The notes: generated by a model not told the origin, from the letters alone. A stretch of DNA of 64,000 nucleotides from Waterburya agarophytonicola KI4 (GCF_020640915.1 NZ_JADWDC010000020.1:1-64000), one strand, 5' to 3'; shown: positions 45,500 through 55,224, numbered from the stretch's first letter. Program-made: numbers and translations.

Positions 45500-46396
45500 T
45501 TAAGATTTGTAAGCCAAAACAAAGCGATCGATCCCATTGAGATCGGGCAATACTTTTATATCGTAGTATTCTTCTTGTCGATCTAGTAATTCGACTACTT
45601 TATCTGATTGATCGATCGCCATTTCAACCAGCCAGACTCCCCCAGACACCAAATATTGAGGCGCAGATTTAGCTAAATAACGAATATAGTCTAAACCATC
45701 GACACCACCGTCTAAAGCCAAATGAGGCTCGTGTTGAAATACCTCTGGTTGTAGCTTTTCTAAGTCGGAGGTGGGGATGTAGGGTGGATTAGAAATCATT
45801 CCTGTAACTTTGCCTCGGAGAAACTCCAATCGATCCCACCAATTACCGTGATAAAAGTAAATATGATTCTCTAATTGCAAATTGATCGCATTTTCTCGGG
45901 CAATTTTTAAGGCTTCTGGGCTACAATCTACAGCGTGAATCTTAGCTTGGGGAAAACTATCGGCTAACCCTAAGGCGATCGCACCACTCCCCGTACCCAA
46001 ATCTACCCAATGGCAGTTTTGCTCTATACCAAAAATGCTATTTTTAATTGCTTCTTGGGCAATATCAACAATTAATTCCGTCTCAGGACGAGGAATCAAG
46101 ACTGCGGGGGTGACTTTTAGTTGAAAACGCCTCCAAAAGACCGTTTCCACCAGATATTGTACTGGCAAACGATTTTGAAGACGCTGTTGCCAGAGCAGAT
46201 TAAGCTCTGACAGGGATTTTTTACTGTTTATTTGGGCTTGATTTTGGAACGAACCGATCCGTAGAGATAAACTACTCAAATCAGTTATGGTCTGAAGTAG
46301 CCAATCAACTTCCTTTGGTTCGATATTATTGGCGATCGCATATTGTTTAGCTCGTTGATACCAATAATATAATTCCCTGCCCGAAATGCTATCCAA
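45500..46396 (-). CDS. prmC: Peptide chain release factor N5-glutamine methyltransferase
   Basis: PrmC (HemK) methylates the glutamine of the GGQ motif in release factors. The SAM-binding motif is VDLGTGSGAIALGLA, the acidic loop HAVDCSPEAL, and the catalytic NPPY is in MISNPPYIPTSDL. The N-terminal helical domain that holds the release factor is present. The frame is open to an ATG at 46459, but that start would overlap tic22 by about 50 bp. The TTG at 46396 (LDSISGREL) lies 10 bp after the tic22 stop and matches the N-terminus I expect for cyanobacterial PrmC, so I prefer it (299 residues). Confidence 0.9.
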   Translation of the reverse strand: MDSISGRELYYWYQRAKQYAIANNIEPKEVDWLLQTITDLSSLSLRIGSFQNQAQINSKKSLSELNLLWQQRLQNRLPVQYLVETVFWRRFQLKVTPAVLIPRPETELIVDIAQEAIKNSIFGIEQNCHWVDLGTGSGAIALGLADSFPQAKIHAVDCSPEALKIARENAINLQLENHIYFYHGNWWDRLEFLRGKVTGMISNPPYIPTSDLEKLQPEVFQHEPHLALDGGVDGLDYIRYLAKSAPQYLVSGGVWLVEMAIDQSDKVVELLDRQEEYYDIKVLPDLNGIDRFVLAYKS

Positions 46397-46406
46397 TCTT
46401 ATTTTT

Positions 46407-47174
46407 TTATTTCTCTGGCGCTGCGGGTTCTGGTGTTGCTTCTTCTGGTGCAGAAACATTTTGTAAGAATTTAATTGATTCTTCTGTGGGTATCAGAACA
46501 ATTTTTTCTAACATCTTATCTTCGCTTGTTTCTAGAGTTTGAATTACTCCCTCTAGAGGAACAACTTCGATATCGACGCTATCAGCAATTTCAGGTTTTT
46601 GTTCTTTGAATTTAGTTACTACTTGTTCTAGTTGTTTCTTATCAAAAAAGAAAGGAATAACTTGTTGGGAGTCTTTTTCAATGGTCAGATATCCTTTGTC
46701 TTCTCCGCCTTTAGCTACAAACAAAGGTACTCCACCTTGATATGGCTGTTGATTGGCTTCACCGATAGTTTTAGCAGAAGTTACAGCTTCTTCTTGAGGA
46801 ACATAAGCAAAATTAAGGGCATTTTCTTCAGTCTTAGCAGATTCTGCTAATTTATATACTTCACCCAAGGAAACGGGAACTACCTTTACTTTGTCTGCCA
46901 ATTCGGGATTTTTGGTTTTTAACTGACTCACAAACTGATTGGCATCTTCTTGACTAATAAAGACTCCTGCAACTTTCGCTTCATCTTCTCCCGATGCTAC
47001 TAAAGGCGCACCTTGTTCGTCAGCAATTGTAAAAACAGGTACAGGATCGAGTTTTTTTAATATTTCTGCTTCTGGTAAAGCCAGCGCAGTTAGATTTTCT
47101 GCGATCCCTGCACTTAAAAATAGTGTTCCTGCTATACCCAATCCCGCACTCCAACGAACTAATAGTTTGATCAT
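46407..47174 (-). CDS. tic22: Tic22 family protein
   Basis: Cyanobacterial Tic22 is a periplasmic or thylakoid-lumen chaperone-like protein, ancestor of the chloroplast intermembrane import factor Tic22. The protein starts with a signal peptide (LLVRWSAGLGIAGTLFLSAG) and has two similar halves: VFTIADEQGAPLVAS-GVFISQEDANQFVSQL and VPLFVAKGGEDKGYLTIE-IPFFFDKKQLEQVVTKF. That internal repeat matches the known butterfly-like Tic22 structure. The C-terminus is proline- and glutamate-rich (APEEATPEPAAPEK). 255 residues. prmC and the YrdC gene follow on the same strand. Confidence 0.9.
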   Translation of the reverse strand: MIKLLVRWSAGLGIAGTLFLSAGIAENLTALALPEAEILKKLDPVPVFTIADEQGAPLVASGEDEAKVAGVFISQEDANQFVSQLKTKNPELADKVKVVPVSLGEVYKLAESAKTEENALNFAYVPQEEAVTSAKTIGEANQQPYQGGVPLFVAKGGEDKGYLTIEKDSQQVIPFFFDKKQLEQVVTKFKEQKPEIADSVDIEVVPLEGVIQTLETSEDKMLEKIVLIPTEESIKFLQNVSAPEEATPEPAAPEK

Positions 47175-47415
47175 GATTAATTATTGCTTAACTGCCCTAT
47201 CTACTTGTTTACTTATTGTGTATACAAAACGGTTAATTACTGGATAACTAAAGTAATTATTTTTTATCTACTTGCTGGATATTTATCTCAAATAAAACGC
47301 TTAATACTTTAATATGACTAAAATAAATTCACGAATGTTTCCGCCCATTATACAGAAGGAACTATATTAAGCAAATTGGGTTTGAGTAAGTAGGGGGATA
47401 AATAATTCATCAAAA

Positions 47416-47449
47416 TACAAAAATCGACTACCATTTACGATAGTCGATT
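47416..47449 (-). terminator. Terminator of the tRNA-Arg gene
   Basis: On the minus strand AATCGACTA (47449-47441) pairs with TAGTCGATT (47430-47422) around a ten-base loop and is followed by a short T run. It lies 10 bp past the tRNA 3' end. Confidence 0.75.
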
Positions 47450-47458
47450 CCCTTTTTA

Positions 47459-47532
47459 TGAGCGAGGAGGGATTTGAACCCCCGACCTTTTGGTTCGTAG
47501 CCAAATGCTCTAATCCACTGAGCTACTCGCCC
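47459..47532 (-). tRNA. tRNA-Arg (anticodon ACG)
   Basis: The minus strand folds into a full cloverleaf of 74 nt. The acceptor stem is GGGCGAG with CTCGCTC, the D arm contains AGCTCAGTGGATTAGAGC, the anticodon stem TTTGG/CCAAA encloses the loop CTACGAA with anticodon ACG, and the T arm GGGGGTTCAAATCCCTC carries the TTC signature. The discriminator base is A and CCA is not encoded. The wobble A would be deaminated to inosine to read CGU, CGC and CGA. A hairpin terminator follows. Confidence 0.96.
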
Positions 47533-47606
47533 TCTATTTGTCAGGCAATTAAATATTTAAAAACTCAACCCAACAGTTTTTAATACTAGCAGAACTATGG
47601 AACGTA

Positions 47607-48113
47607 ATGCAAGAAAAAATCAATTCTAATTCTCTTTCTCACCTCAATGAGAGTGGAGACGCTCAAATGGTTGATGTTTCGGACAAGCAAAAAACTCGTC
47701 GCCAAGCGATCGCAACTGGAAAAATCATCATGTCTGCCCCAACTTTGACCACTATTGAAGCAGGAAATGCGCCCAAAGGTGATGTTTTGGGTACGGCAAA
47801 AATTGCGGGAATTATGGCAGCAAAACAAACAGCTAATTTAATTCCCTTATGCCATCCCCTGCCCATTCACAAAATTGAAGTAGAAATTACCCCCAATTAC
47901 GATCTGCCTGGATATGAAATTAAAGCAACTGTGGCTATCAAAGCCGAAACAGGAGTGGAAATGGAAGCCTTGACAGCAGTTTCTATAACAGCCCTGACTC
48001 TTTATGATATGGCAAAGGCTTTAGAGAAATCTATGGAAATTACAGAGATTCGTTTGTTGAGTAAAACGGGAGGCAAATCAGGAGATTATTATGGGGTCGA
48101 AAAAAGCAGCTAA
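47607..48113 (+). CDS. moaC: Cyclic pyranopterin monophosphate synthase
   Basis: MoaC performs the second half of the first step of molybdenum cofactor synthesis, together with MoaA. Conserved features are [18 protein letters not shown] near the N-terminus, [23 protein letters not shown] with its histidine, [25 protein letters not shown] (in pieces across 115-145), and KTGGKSGDY near the end. 168 residues, normal length. The other moa genes are not adjacent; the tRNA-Arg gene lies divergently upstream. Confidence 0.94.
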   Translation: MQEKINSNSLSHLNESGDAQMVDVSDKQKTRRQAIATGKIIMSAPTLTTIEAGNAPKGDVLGTAKIAGIMAAKQTANLIPLCHPLPIHKIEVEITPNYDLPGYEIKATVAIKAETGVEMEALTAVSITALTLYDMAKALEKSMEITEIRLLSKTGGKSGDYYGVEKSS

Positions 48114-48173
48114 ACAGATACAATGAGAGTATATGTAGAATGAATTTATTGAATTTTTAGTAATAATATATAT

Positions 48174-48425
48174 ATGCCTCCTCGTTGGCCTCGACAACCA
48201 GACCGTAAAACCGACCCTGAATTTCGTCGTTTGGAAGATTTAATTAATTTTGCCGTTCATGTTGGCGTTTATGCTGCTACTAACTCTGGTTTGTGGTTTG
48301 TGCATATTATAAAATCAACCCAATGGCCTTGGCTACTGTGGATCAATGGTATTTGGTTTGGCATTTTAGTTTTACATTTCATCTATATTAAAGCGATCGC
48401 AGACTATTCATCAATTAAAACCTAA
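48174..48425 (+). CDS. Small 2TM-domain membrane protein
   Basis: The 83-residue protein has a basic, proline-rich start (MPPRWPRQPDRKTDPEFRR) and two membrane helices (INFAVHVGVYAATNSGLWFV and WPWLLWINGIWFGILVLHFI), the pattern of the 2TM-domain family. Function is unknown. Its stop codon overlaps the start of the next gene (TAATG), so translation is probably coupled. Confidence 0.78.
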   Translation: MPPRWPRQPDRKTDPEFRRLEDLINFAVHVGVYAATNSGLWFVHIIKSTQWPWLLWINGIWFGILVLHFIYIKAIADYSSIKT

Positions 48426-48724
48426 TGGCTAATACACAAGACATTGAAGCTCTCGCAGCTAAAATTGGCGAAACCATATATATTGATGTTGCCAAATGGC
48501 ATTTATATCTCAATGATGCCAAGCTACACACTGTTGTTGCCGAAAAAGTTTATCCTCTTTTGGAAGATGATTCTTTGAGCGAAGATGGAGTCATAGCAAT
48601 TCTTCAGTCTATACCTATTAAGCTAGGAGGAGGCGCGACTCAATTGGGATTAGATAAGCTATTACCCATGCAATGTAAAGTTGACTTGGTAGATTTATTG
48701 GAAGAATATCAAAAAGATATTTGA
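48425..48724 (+). CDS. DUF3181 family protein
   Basis: A 99-residue soluble acidic protein that begins MANTQDIEALAAKIGETIYI and contains DVAKWHLYLNDAKLH and the end block MQCKVDLVDLLEEYQKDI. I recognise it as the cyanobacterial DUF3181 family, which has no known function. It overlaps the 2TM-domain gene by one base and is probably translated with it; the pairing may be a functional hint. Confidence 0.82.
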   Translation: MANTQDIEALAAKIGETIYIDVAKWHLYLNDAKLHTVVAEKVYPLLEDDSLSEDGVIAILQSIPIKLGGGATQLGLDKLLPMQCKVDLVDLLEEYQKDI

Positions 48725-48738
48725 TTGATATTTTTTAC

Positions 48739-49458
48739 TTAAGACAGGGCAACTATTACCAAAAATCCCAAACAGAACAAAATTATAAAAACAAGAAGTT
48801 TGAATTCAAAGCTCATTATTGTTTTTTTGATTTGAGTTAACCTCACTCCATGAAACCAAAATTTGCGTTGTTTTTGCTGTTCTTTGTAGTGGGAATATTT
48901 CTTTCGACTTTCTTTTTTGGCTAATAAAAGCTCTAACTTATCTAAATTAGCCCTATCTTCTTCCGATAAAATAGTCTTCGAACCAGAACTTTGTTGATCA
49001 TCTGTTTGAAAATCTACGTCTAATTTGAGGTCTATTTCAGGTTTTTTATGATAAATTAACTGTTGTTCTAACAACTCTGATTTAATCGCCGAATAACCAC
49101 GATGGACTAATTTAATCGACCACTCTAATTCCTGAGAAGAAGCATTTTTCAGTAAATATCCCTTGGCACCAGACTCCGTTGCTTGCTGTACGTAGCTTTT
49201 TTCTTCGTGGCTACTTAGCATAATTATTTTGACTAAAGGAAACCGAGAACGAATAATATTGGCTAAAGTTAAGCCATCCATTCCAGGCATATCTATATCC
49301 AAAAGAACAATATCTGGCTGAAGAAGTTTTATTTCCTTTAAGGCACTTTCTCCATCGGGAATATCGCCTACAATCTCGATTTCTGTTCTATTTTCTAGTA
49401 ATATCTTAATACCTTCTCGAACAAGTTTTTGATCGTCAACTATAAGAATACGAACCAT
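48739..49458 (-). CDS. Receiver-domain protein with C-terminal membrane anchor (second copy type)
   Basis: Residues 1-125 are an intact receiver (Asp8, Asp9, Asp54 in IVLLDIDMPG, LSSHEE, AGAKGYLLK), about half identical by eye to the receiver at 22202-23287. No DNA-binding domain follows. A linker of about 90 residues ends in a basic cluster (KKESRKKYSHYKEQQKQRKF) and one membrane helix at the C-terminus (LLVFIILFCLGFLVIVALS). The shared layout with the longer paralogue, but with a very different linker length, suggests the anchor is functional. It is convergent with the DUF3181 gene. No kinase is adjacent. Confidence 0.85.
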   Translation of the reverse strand: MVRILIVDDQKLVREGIKILLENRTEIEIVGDIPDGESALKEIKLLQPDIVLLDIDMPGMDGLTLANIIRSRFPLVKIIMLSSHEEKSYVQQATESGAKGYLLKNASSQELEWSIKLVHRGYSAIKSELLEQQLIYHKKPEIDLKLDVDFQTDDQQSSGSKTILSEEDRANLDKLELLLAKKESRKKYSHYKEQQKQRKFWFHGVRLTQIKKTIMSFEFKLLVFIILFCLGFLVIVALS

Positions 49459-49646
49459 TATTAATTATAATTATTATATTAAATATAGAATTGAGCGGAG
49501 ACTCTTTATATTATTTTATTATCTTACAATCTGTAACTTTTAATGGATTGAAAAATTATTTTTAGTCAAGCGATCGCTTCAACCTGACGGGAAAGTGGAT
49601 AATACCGATAAAATAAGAAAATCATTTTCTATTAAGCTCAAGATTT

Positions 49647-51137
49647 ATGACTAGTGCTGCACCAGCTAAGACAGAGTACGAAGCAATAATTGGACTAGAA
49701 ACTCATTGTCAACTAAATACCGAAACCAAAATATTTAGTCGCGAGTCAACTAGGTTTGATGGCGACAACCCCAATACCAATATCTCTCCTATTTGTCTGG
49801 GATATCCTGGGGTGCTTCCCGTCTTGAATGAAAAAGTACTGGAGTATGCGGTAAAGGCGGGTTTAGCCCTCAATTGTCAGATTGCACCCTATAGTAAATT
49901 TGATCGCAAGCAATATTTCTATCCTGACTTACCCAAAAATTATCAAATTTCTCAATTCGATCTTCCGATCGCTGAACATGGTTGGGTGGAAATCGAAATC
50001 GTCGAAAAACCCAACACCGAACCGATTCGGAAGAAAATCGGCGTTACCCGCTTGCATATGGAAGAGGATGCGGGGAAACTAACCCACGGAGGAAGCGATC
50101 GCATTGATGGTTCTACTTATTCTTTGGTAGATTTCAACCGTGCGGGGATACCTTTGGTGGAAATTGTATCCGAACCCGATCTGCGTAGCGGGAAGGAAGC
50201 AGCCGAATATGCCCAAGAGATCCGTCGCATTATGCTTTATTTGGGTATCAGTGATGGCAAGATGAACGAAGGTTCCTTGCGTTGTGATGTTAATATCTCT
50301 GTACGCCCTGTGGGGCAAAAGGAATTTGGAACTAAAGTAGAAATTAAGAATATGAATTCCTTTAGTGCCATTCAAAAAGCGATCGATTACGAGATTGAAA
50401 GACAAATCGAAGCGATTGGCAAAGGCGAACCCATCTATCAAGAAACTCGTCTTTGGGAGGAAGGTACGCAAAGAACTAAAAGCATGAGGATGAAAGAAGG
50501 AAGCAGCGACTATCGCTATTTTCCCGAACCCGATCTTCCCCCCATTGAAGTCTCTACCGAACAATTAGAAAGCTGGAAAGCAGAATTACCCGAACTTCCC
50601 CTTAGCAAACGCCATCGCTATCAGTCAGAATTGGGTTTGTCTGCTTATGATACGAGAGTATTAACAGACGATCGCACTGTAGCAGAATATTTTGAAGCAG
50701 CGATCGCTGCTGGGGGTGATACCAAACAAGTGGCAAACTGGGTAATGGGGGATCTTGCTGCTTATGCAAACAGTAACAATCTCAAGATTGCGGAAACTGA
50801 GTTAAAGCCTGAAATTTTGGCAGAGTTAATTTGTTTAATTAGTGAAGGTACAATTAGCGGAAAAATTGCCAAGGAAATTCTTCCCGAACTTTCAACTAAA
50901 GGAGGTTCTGCAAAAGCTTTGGTGGAGAAAAAAGGTTTGATTCAAATTTCTGATACGGGAGAAATTGAAAAGATTATTGATGAAGTAATTGCCTCTCACC
51001 CGAAAGAATTAGAACAGTTCCGCGACGGTAAAACTAAGCTCAAGGGTTTCTTTGTCGGACAAGTAATGAAGAAAACTAGCGGACGCGCCGATCCTAAATT
51101 AACCAATCAATTATTAAGTAAAAAGCTGCAAGGATAA
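49647..51137 (+). CDS. gatB: Aspartyl/glutamyl-tRNA amidotransferase subunit B
   Basis: GatB, with GatA and GatC, converts misacylated Glu-tRNA(Gln) to Gln-tRNA(Gln); cyanobacteria need it because they lack GlnRS. Typical blocks are YEAIIGLETHCQLNTETKIF, FDRKQYFYPDLPKNYQISQF, EEDAGKLTHGG, and DYRYFPEPDLPP, plus the C-terminal YqeY/tail region (GFFVGQVMKKTSGRADPKL). Length 496 is normal. gatA and gatC are not here. Confidence 0.95.
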   Translation: MTSAAPAKTEYEAIIGLETHCQLNTETKIFSRESTRFDGDNPNTNISPICLGYPGVLPVLNEKVLEYAVKAGLALNCQIAPYSKFDRKQYFYPDLPKNYQISQFDLPIAEHGWVEIEIVEKPNTEPIRKKIGVTRLHMEEDAGKLTHGGSDRIDGSTYSLVDFNRAGIPLVEIVSEPDLRSGKEAAEYAQEIRRIMLYLGISDGKMNEGSLRCDVNISVRPVGQKEFGTKVEIKNMNSFSAIQKAIDYEIERQIEAIGKGEPIYQETRLWEEGTQRTKSMRMKEGSSDYRYFPEPDLPPIEVSTEQLESWKAELPELPLSKRHRYQSELGLSAYDTRVLTDDRTVAEYFEAAIAAGGDTKQVANWVMGDLAAYANSNNLKIAETELKPEILAELICLISEGTISGKIAKEILPELSTKGGSAKALVEKKGLIQISDTGEIEKIIDEVIASHPKELEQFRDGKTKLKGFFVGQVMKKTSGRADPKLTNQLLSKKLQG

Positions 51138-51538
51138 GTACCCGTGCAACATAAAATTTATCTTTTATGACTGGAAAAGTAGTAAAGATAAATGTCTGAT
51201 TAATTCCGCATAAGTACTTAATTAAGACTATTGAAAATGTGGCATAGTAGTAGGGAGATCGATAAGGTCTAAACCTGCTATTTTTTTGCTTTTAATTAGT
51301 TATTTGATGGTTAAAGATATTGTCGTGGGATCTCTTTATATCAAACTAAAATAGATCGAGTTGGTTATAAAATCAATAAGTATTTCTCTTTCCAGATAGG
51401 AAATTAGACTATTGCCGATAAAATGGGAATAATACAATTCATACCCCCAGTCTAAGTTTAGTAACGTTCAAGACATTTAATCAAAAGGATTTGGGCTAAT
51501 TTCAAATATATTATCTTTAAATTAATTTAGGAAAGTCT
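51138..51538. other. Intergenic region before citrate synthase
   Basis: This 401-bp gap between gatB and gltA carries a weak hairpin just past gatB (ATTTATCTTT at 51156-51165 with AAAGATAAAT at 51184-51193) without a T run. The right half should hold the gltA promoter and leader; AGGAAAG lies just before the ATG at 51539. I see no RNA gene or NtcA-type site. Confidence 0.4.
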
Positions 51539-52681
51539 ATGACAGCAACATTTTGCGAATATAAGCCAGGCTTAGAAGGTATTCCTGCCACAAAATCTAG
51601 TATTAGTTTTGTTGACGGTCAAAAAGGTATTTTAGAATATCGAGGAATTGCGATCGAGGAGTTAACCAAACAAGGTAGCTTTTTAGAAACGGCATATTTG
51701 TTGATTTGGGGGAAATTACCCAGCGAACAACAGTTAAAAGAATTCCAGAACGACATTCTGTATCATCGTCGGATTAAGTATCGTATCAGAGACATGATGA
51801 AATGTTGTCCTGAGACTGCCCATCCAATGGATGCGCTACAAACCTCCGCAGCAGCATTAGGTCTATTTTACGCTCGTCGGGCATTAGATGACCCAGAATA
51901 TATTAGAAAAGCAGTAGTACGCATTCTGGCAAAAATTCCTACTATGGTTGCTGCATTCCATCAGATGCGTCGGGGAAATGATGCCATTACACCCAATGAC
52001 AATCTCGATTATGCAGCTAATTTTCTCTATATGCTGACAGAAAGAGAACCTCATCCATTGGAAGCACAGATATTTGACGTCTGCCTAACTCTTCATGCAG
52101 AACATACGATCAATGCTTCAACCTTTTCGGCGATGGTAACGGCTTCAACTCTTACAGATCCTTATGCTGTAGTCGCTTCTGCGGTGGGTACTTTAGCTGG
52201 ACCTCTTCACGGAGGGGCAAATGAAGAAGTATTATTGATGTTAGAAAATATCGATTCTCTTGAAAATGTCGAGCCTTTCGTACAAAACCTCATTGCTAAC
52301 AAGCAAAAAATCATGGGTTTTGGACACCGAGTTTATAAAGTCAAAGATCCTAGAGCGAGAATCTTACAAGGATTAGCGGAAAAACTGTTCGATCAAACAG
52401 GACACGATCGCTATTATGAGATGGCGGTAGAATTAGAAAGGATAATTGAGGGCAAACTAGGACAAAAAGGTATATATCCTAATGTAGATTTCTATTCTGG
52501 TTTGGTTTACCGTAAATTAGGCATTCCTAGCGATTTATTCACTCCTATTTTTGCGATCGCTCGTGTGGCTGGCTGGCTGGCACACTGGAAAGAACAACTA
52601 GCTGTAAATAGAATATTTCGTCCTACCCAAATTTATACGGGAGAACATAATGCACCTTACATTCCGATGGAAGAAAGGTAA
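51539..52681 (+). CDS. gltA: Citrate synthase
   Basis: This enzyme condenses acetyl-CoA and oxaloacetate and opens the cyanobacterial TCA path. Active-site residues are visible: the first histidine in LAGPLHGGANEEV, the second in MGFGHRVYK, and the aspartate in YPNVDFYSGLVY. The N-terminus carries the expected FVDGQKGILEYRGIAIEEL block. 380 residues, the short type I-like bacterial form. It is preceded by a Shine-Dalgarno-like AGGAAAG. The MFS gene follows on the same strand after 108 bp. Confidence 0.95.
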   Translation: MTATFCEYKPGLEGIPATKSSISFVDGQKGILEYRGIAIEELTKQGSFLETAYLLIWGKLPSEQQLKEFQNDILYHRRIKYRIRDMMKCCPETAHPMDALQTSAAALGLFYARRALDDPEYIRKAVVRILAKIPTMVAAFHQMRRGNDAITPNDNLDYAANFLYMLTEREPHPLEAQIFDVCLTLHAEHTINASTFSAMVTASTLTDPYAVVASAVGTLAGPLHGGANEEVLLMLENIDSLENVEPFVQNLIANKQKIMGFGHRVYKVKDPRARILQGLAEKLFDQTGHDRYYEMAVELERIIEGKLGQKGIYPNVDFYSGLVYRKLGIPSDLFTPIFAIARVAGWLAHWKEQLAVNRIFRPTQIYTGEHNAPYIPMEER

Positions 52682-52789
52682 CTAAAGATACAGTTATTAT
52701 CTTGTTGATTATTTCAACCGCAGCTTAATAAACGTTAATATAACTGATAGCCAATGGATATTGGTAATCTTTATATTTAGAAAAAGCCT

Positions 52790-54070
52790 GTGGAAGCCTG
52801 GAAAGTTCTTGAAACAGAAACTAAACAAAAACTAATCAACTTATTCTCCGCAGGATTACTTTTTTGGATTAGCATCACTTTGATGTTACCTACCCTCCCA
52901 ACTTATATACAGTCAATGGGAGGAACAACTCAGCAGGTAGGCATGGTCATGAGTTGTTTTGCCATTGGGTTGATTGCCTCTCGTACTTGGCTGGGGAAAG
53001 TAGCAGATCTTCGCAGTCGCAAGTTAGTAATTTTGATTGGGAGTTTTGTTGCAGCATCTGCGCCAATTGGTTATCTGATGGTTCGTTCCATTATAGGCTT
53101 GGGCTACATTAGAGCTTTTCATGGCATCAGCATTGCTGCATTTACCATTGGCTATAGTGCCTTAGTAGTAGATTTATCTCCCTTAAAATATAGAGGAACT
53201 TTAATCGGCTACATGAATTTAGCCGTACCGATTGGAATGTCTGTAGGTCCTGCTTTAGGCGGATTTTTACAAGAGAGTGGGAAGAAGTTTGTACCTGATG
53301 GTACGGGTTATGAGGTACTATTCTTAATTTCTATTATTTGTGGAGTGTTGGCGTTTTTATTAGCTAGCCAAATTAAAGAATCTTCTTTACCAGGAGAAAT
53401 ATCACAACAAGATGCCAATTCTCCGATCATTAAGCGAGATTTTTGGCAAATAACTAAAGATCCTGGTTTAGTAGTGCCTACTATTGTTTTAATGTTGATC
53501 GGACTAGTCTTTGGCACTCTAGTAGCTTTTCTACCCTTGTTTGTCACAGAATTACAACTGGATTTTAATGTAGGCTTCTTCTATACTGTGGTAGCGATCG
53601 CTTCTTTTTCGGTACGTTTATTTATTGGTCAAGCAAGCGATCGCTATGGTCGAGGCTTATTTATTAGTGGGAGTCTAGTTTGCTATATCATCTCTATGGT
53701 ATTACTTACCCAGGCAGAAACTCCCATGATGTTTATTTTAGCTGCGATCGCTGAAGGTTCTGGAGCAGGGATTTTAATTCCTTTAATTTTGGCATTAATT
53801 AGCGATCGCTCTTATGCTAATGAAAGAGGCAAAGTCTTTGCTCTGTGCATGGGTGGATTTGATGTTGGTATTGCTATGGGTGGCTTAATTTTAGGTTCTC
53901 TGGCTGGATTTTTAGGAGGCTATCGAGGTATTTTTGCTCTGGCGGCAGTTTTAGCTACTATGGCTTTAGGGGTTTTTATGACTCAAGCAGGGAAAAATAT
54001 GCGCCACTCTCTATTTTTTGCTTTAGGTCAAGCTCAAGATACATATGCTTTAAAATCATTGAGAGATTAA
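52790..54070 (+). CDS. MFS transporter
   Basis: The 426-residue protein has twelve predicted membrane helices. The MFS loop motif between helices 2 and 3 reads RTWLGKVADLRSRKLVI and its repeat in the second half is RLFIGQASDRYGRGLFI, as in drug:H+ antiporter and YfcJ/YhhS-like exporters. The central loop (SSLPGEISQQDANSPIIKRD) is hydrophilic. The substrate is unknown. The start appears to be GTG at 52790 (VEAWKVLETETKQK). Confidence 0.88.
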   Translation: MEAWKVLETETKQKLINLFSAGLLFWISITLMLPTLPTYIQSMGGTTQQVGMVMSCFAIGLIASRTWLGKVADLRSRKLVILIGSFVAASAPIGYLMVRSIIGLGYIRAFHGISIAAFTIGYSALVVDLSPLKYRGTLIGYMNLAVPIGMSVGPALGGFLQESGKKFVPDGTGYEVLFLISIICGVLAFLLASQIKESSLPGEISQQDANSPIIKRDFWQITKDPGLVVPTIVLMLIGLVFGTLVAFLPLFVTELQLDFNVGFFYTVVAIASFSVRLFIGQASDRYGRGLFISGSLVCYIISMVLLTQAETPMMFILAAIAEGSGAGILIPLILALISDRSYANERGKVFALCMGGFDVGIAMGGLILGSLAGFLGGYRGIFALAAVLATMALGVFMTQAGKNMRHSLFFALGQAQDTYALKSLRD

Positions 54071-54075
54071 AACCA

Positions 54076-55224
54076 TCACTTTTTTTCAACCATATTGACC
54101 AATATTTCTGGCGATTCTTGCCAAAGATCCAATCGCTCATTTTCAGCCAGAAAATTCTTCAGCTTTTGACGATATAAATTTCGATATTCCTCAAAATTAT
54201 ATTGATCGACTCTAATCCCAAATTCTTCGGGATCTTTACCTTGTAAAATATCAGCGATTTGATTGTTAACAATCACCGAATAATGACTGCCATCAAAGGT
54301 GTTATTGGGGTTTTTAGTGATATTTGAGGGAGCAGAAAAATCATACATCACATCATAGCTTTGGGCGAGTTCGTGAAACCCTAGCAAATCACAATCCATC
54401 AATTCTCTGGCATAGGTGTCATTAATCATACTCCAAGCAGATCTAGGTGGTACGTAACCAATGAATTTAGCATTGGGGAAAATACTTCTCAAACTTTTGA
54501 ATGTTTCCACAGAAGAAAGATCGCATTTTTGTGGTGGTTGGGGTTTATAAAACCTTGGAGTGTAGACAGGAGGGGCAGAAAAATCTACAGGTTCAAAATC
54601 TCGATCGTAGTAATTACCTGGATCGGGACTAATACCCAATAAAGTCATGACAGAAAACAAAAGAACATCCGCCGACAAATATGCTTGCAAAGGAGATTTA
54701 GTAGTCAAAGTATCTAAGGTTACGGGTTCTTGGCTTTTCCGTTCTTTTTCCACAAAATTTAAACCATCCACGCCAATATAGACTGTTTTAGGATTTACTC
54801 CTTCATTTTTCAAAGATTCGGCATAATTAACAAAGTCGGGAATTTCACCCCCTTTAAGGGCATAATTAAAACACTTCTCTTCCTTGAAGTTAGACGTTCT
54901 TAAAGCGGTAACTCTAGAACTACCAAGAATAATACAATCATAATTAACTTTATCTTTAGTTCTCAGGAATAAATTAGTTTTGGTTATTCTTTCATTAAAA
55001 GTAAAATTTTTGCCCGTAAGAATATTACCGTGACTATACCACAAGGGATCGATCGCCCAATTTATACCCGCCACCGAACCTAACAAGAGGGATGTCACTA
55101 ATCCATACAGCTTAAAGCTAAACTGGGAATTTTTGTGTTTTTGAGCAGTTGTACTAACGGACATCTCTTGAGTTTTATATTTACCTAGTTTTAAAAATTC
55201 TGCTGCTACACTCTTAAAATTCAT
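54076..55224 (-). CDS. SGNH-like protein, partner of an MBOAT acyltransferase
   Basis: The 382-residue protein has one N-terminal membrane helix (LYGLVTSLLLGSVAGINWAI, about 38-58) and an extracytoplasmic domain. Elements of an SGNH/GDSL-type fold are visible: serine in IILGSSRVTAL (block I) and the catalytic-type DxxH in FDGSHYSV near the C-terminus. This is the layout of AlgJ/AlgX/DltD-like partners that complete polymer O-acylation started by a membrane MBOAT protein. The MBOAT gene lies 35 bp upstream on the same strand, which supports the role. The substrate polymer is inferred from the exopolysaccharide cluster. Confidence 0.75.
   Translation of the reverse strand: MNFKSVAAEFLKLGKYKTQEMSVSTTAQKHKNSQFSFKLYGLVTSLLLGSVAGINWAIDPLWYSHGNILTGKNFTFNERITKTNLFLRTKDKVNYDCIILGSSRVTALRTSNFKEEKCFNYALKGGEIPDFVNYAESLKNEGVNPKTVYIGVDGLNFVEKERKSQEPVTLDTLTTKSPLQAYLSADVLLFSVMTLLGISPDPGNYYDRDFEPVDFSAPPVYTPRFYKPQPPQKCDLSSVETFKSLRSIFPNAKFIGYVPPRSAWSMINDTYARELMDCDLLGFHELAQSYDVMYDFSAPSNITKNPNNTFDGSHYSVIVNNQIADILQGKDPEEFGIRVDQYNFEEYRNLYRQKLKNFLAENERLDLWQESPEILVNMVEKK

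Noticed and set aside
51156-51193. Hairpin after gatB as a terminator
   Set aside because: The stem is all A-T except two pairs, the loop is 18 bases and no T run follows.
54076-55224. Considered a cellulose- or alginate-specific acetylation gene
   Set aside because: No alginate or cellulose synthase genes are nearby; only a general MBOAT-partner role is supported.
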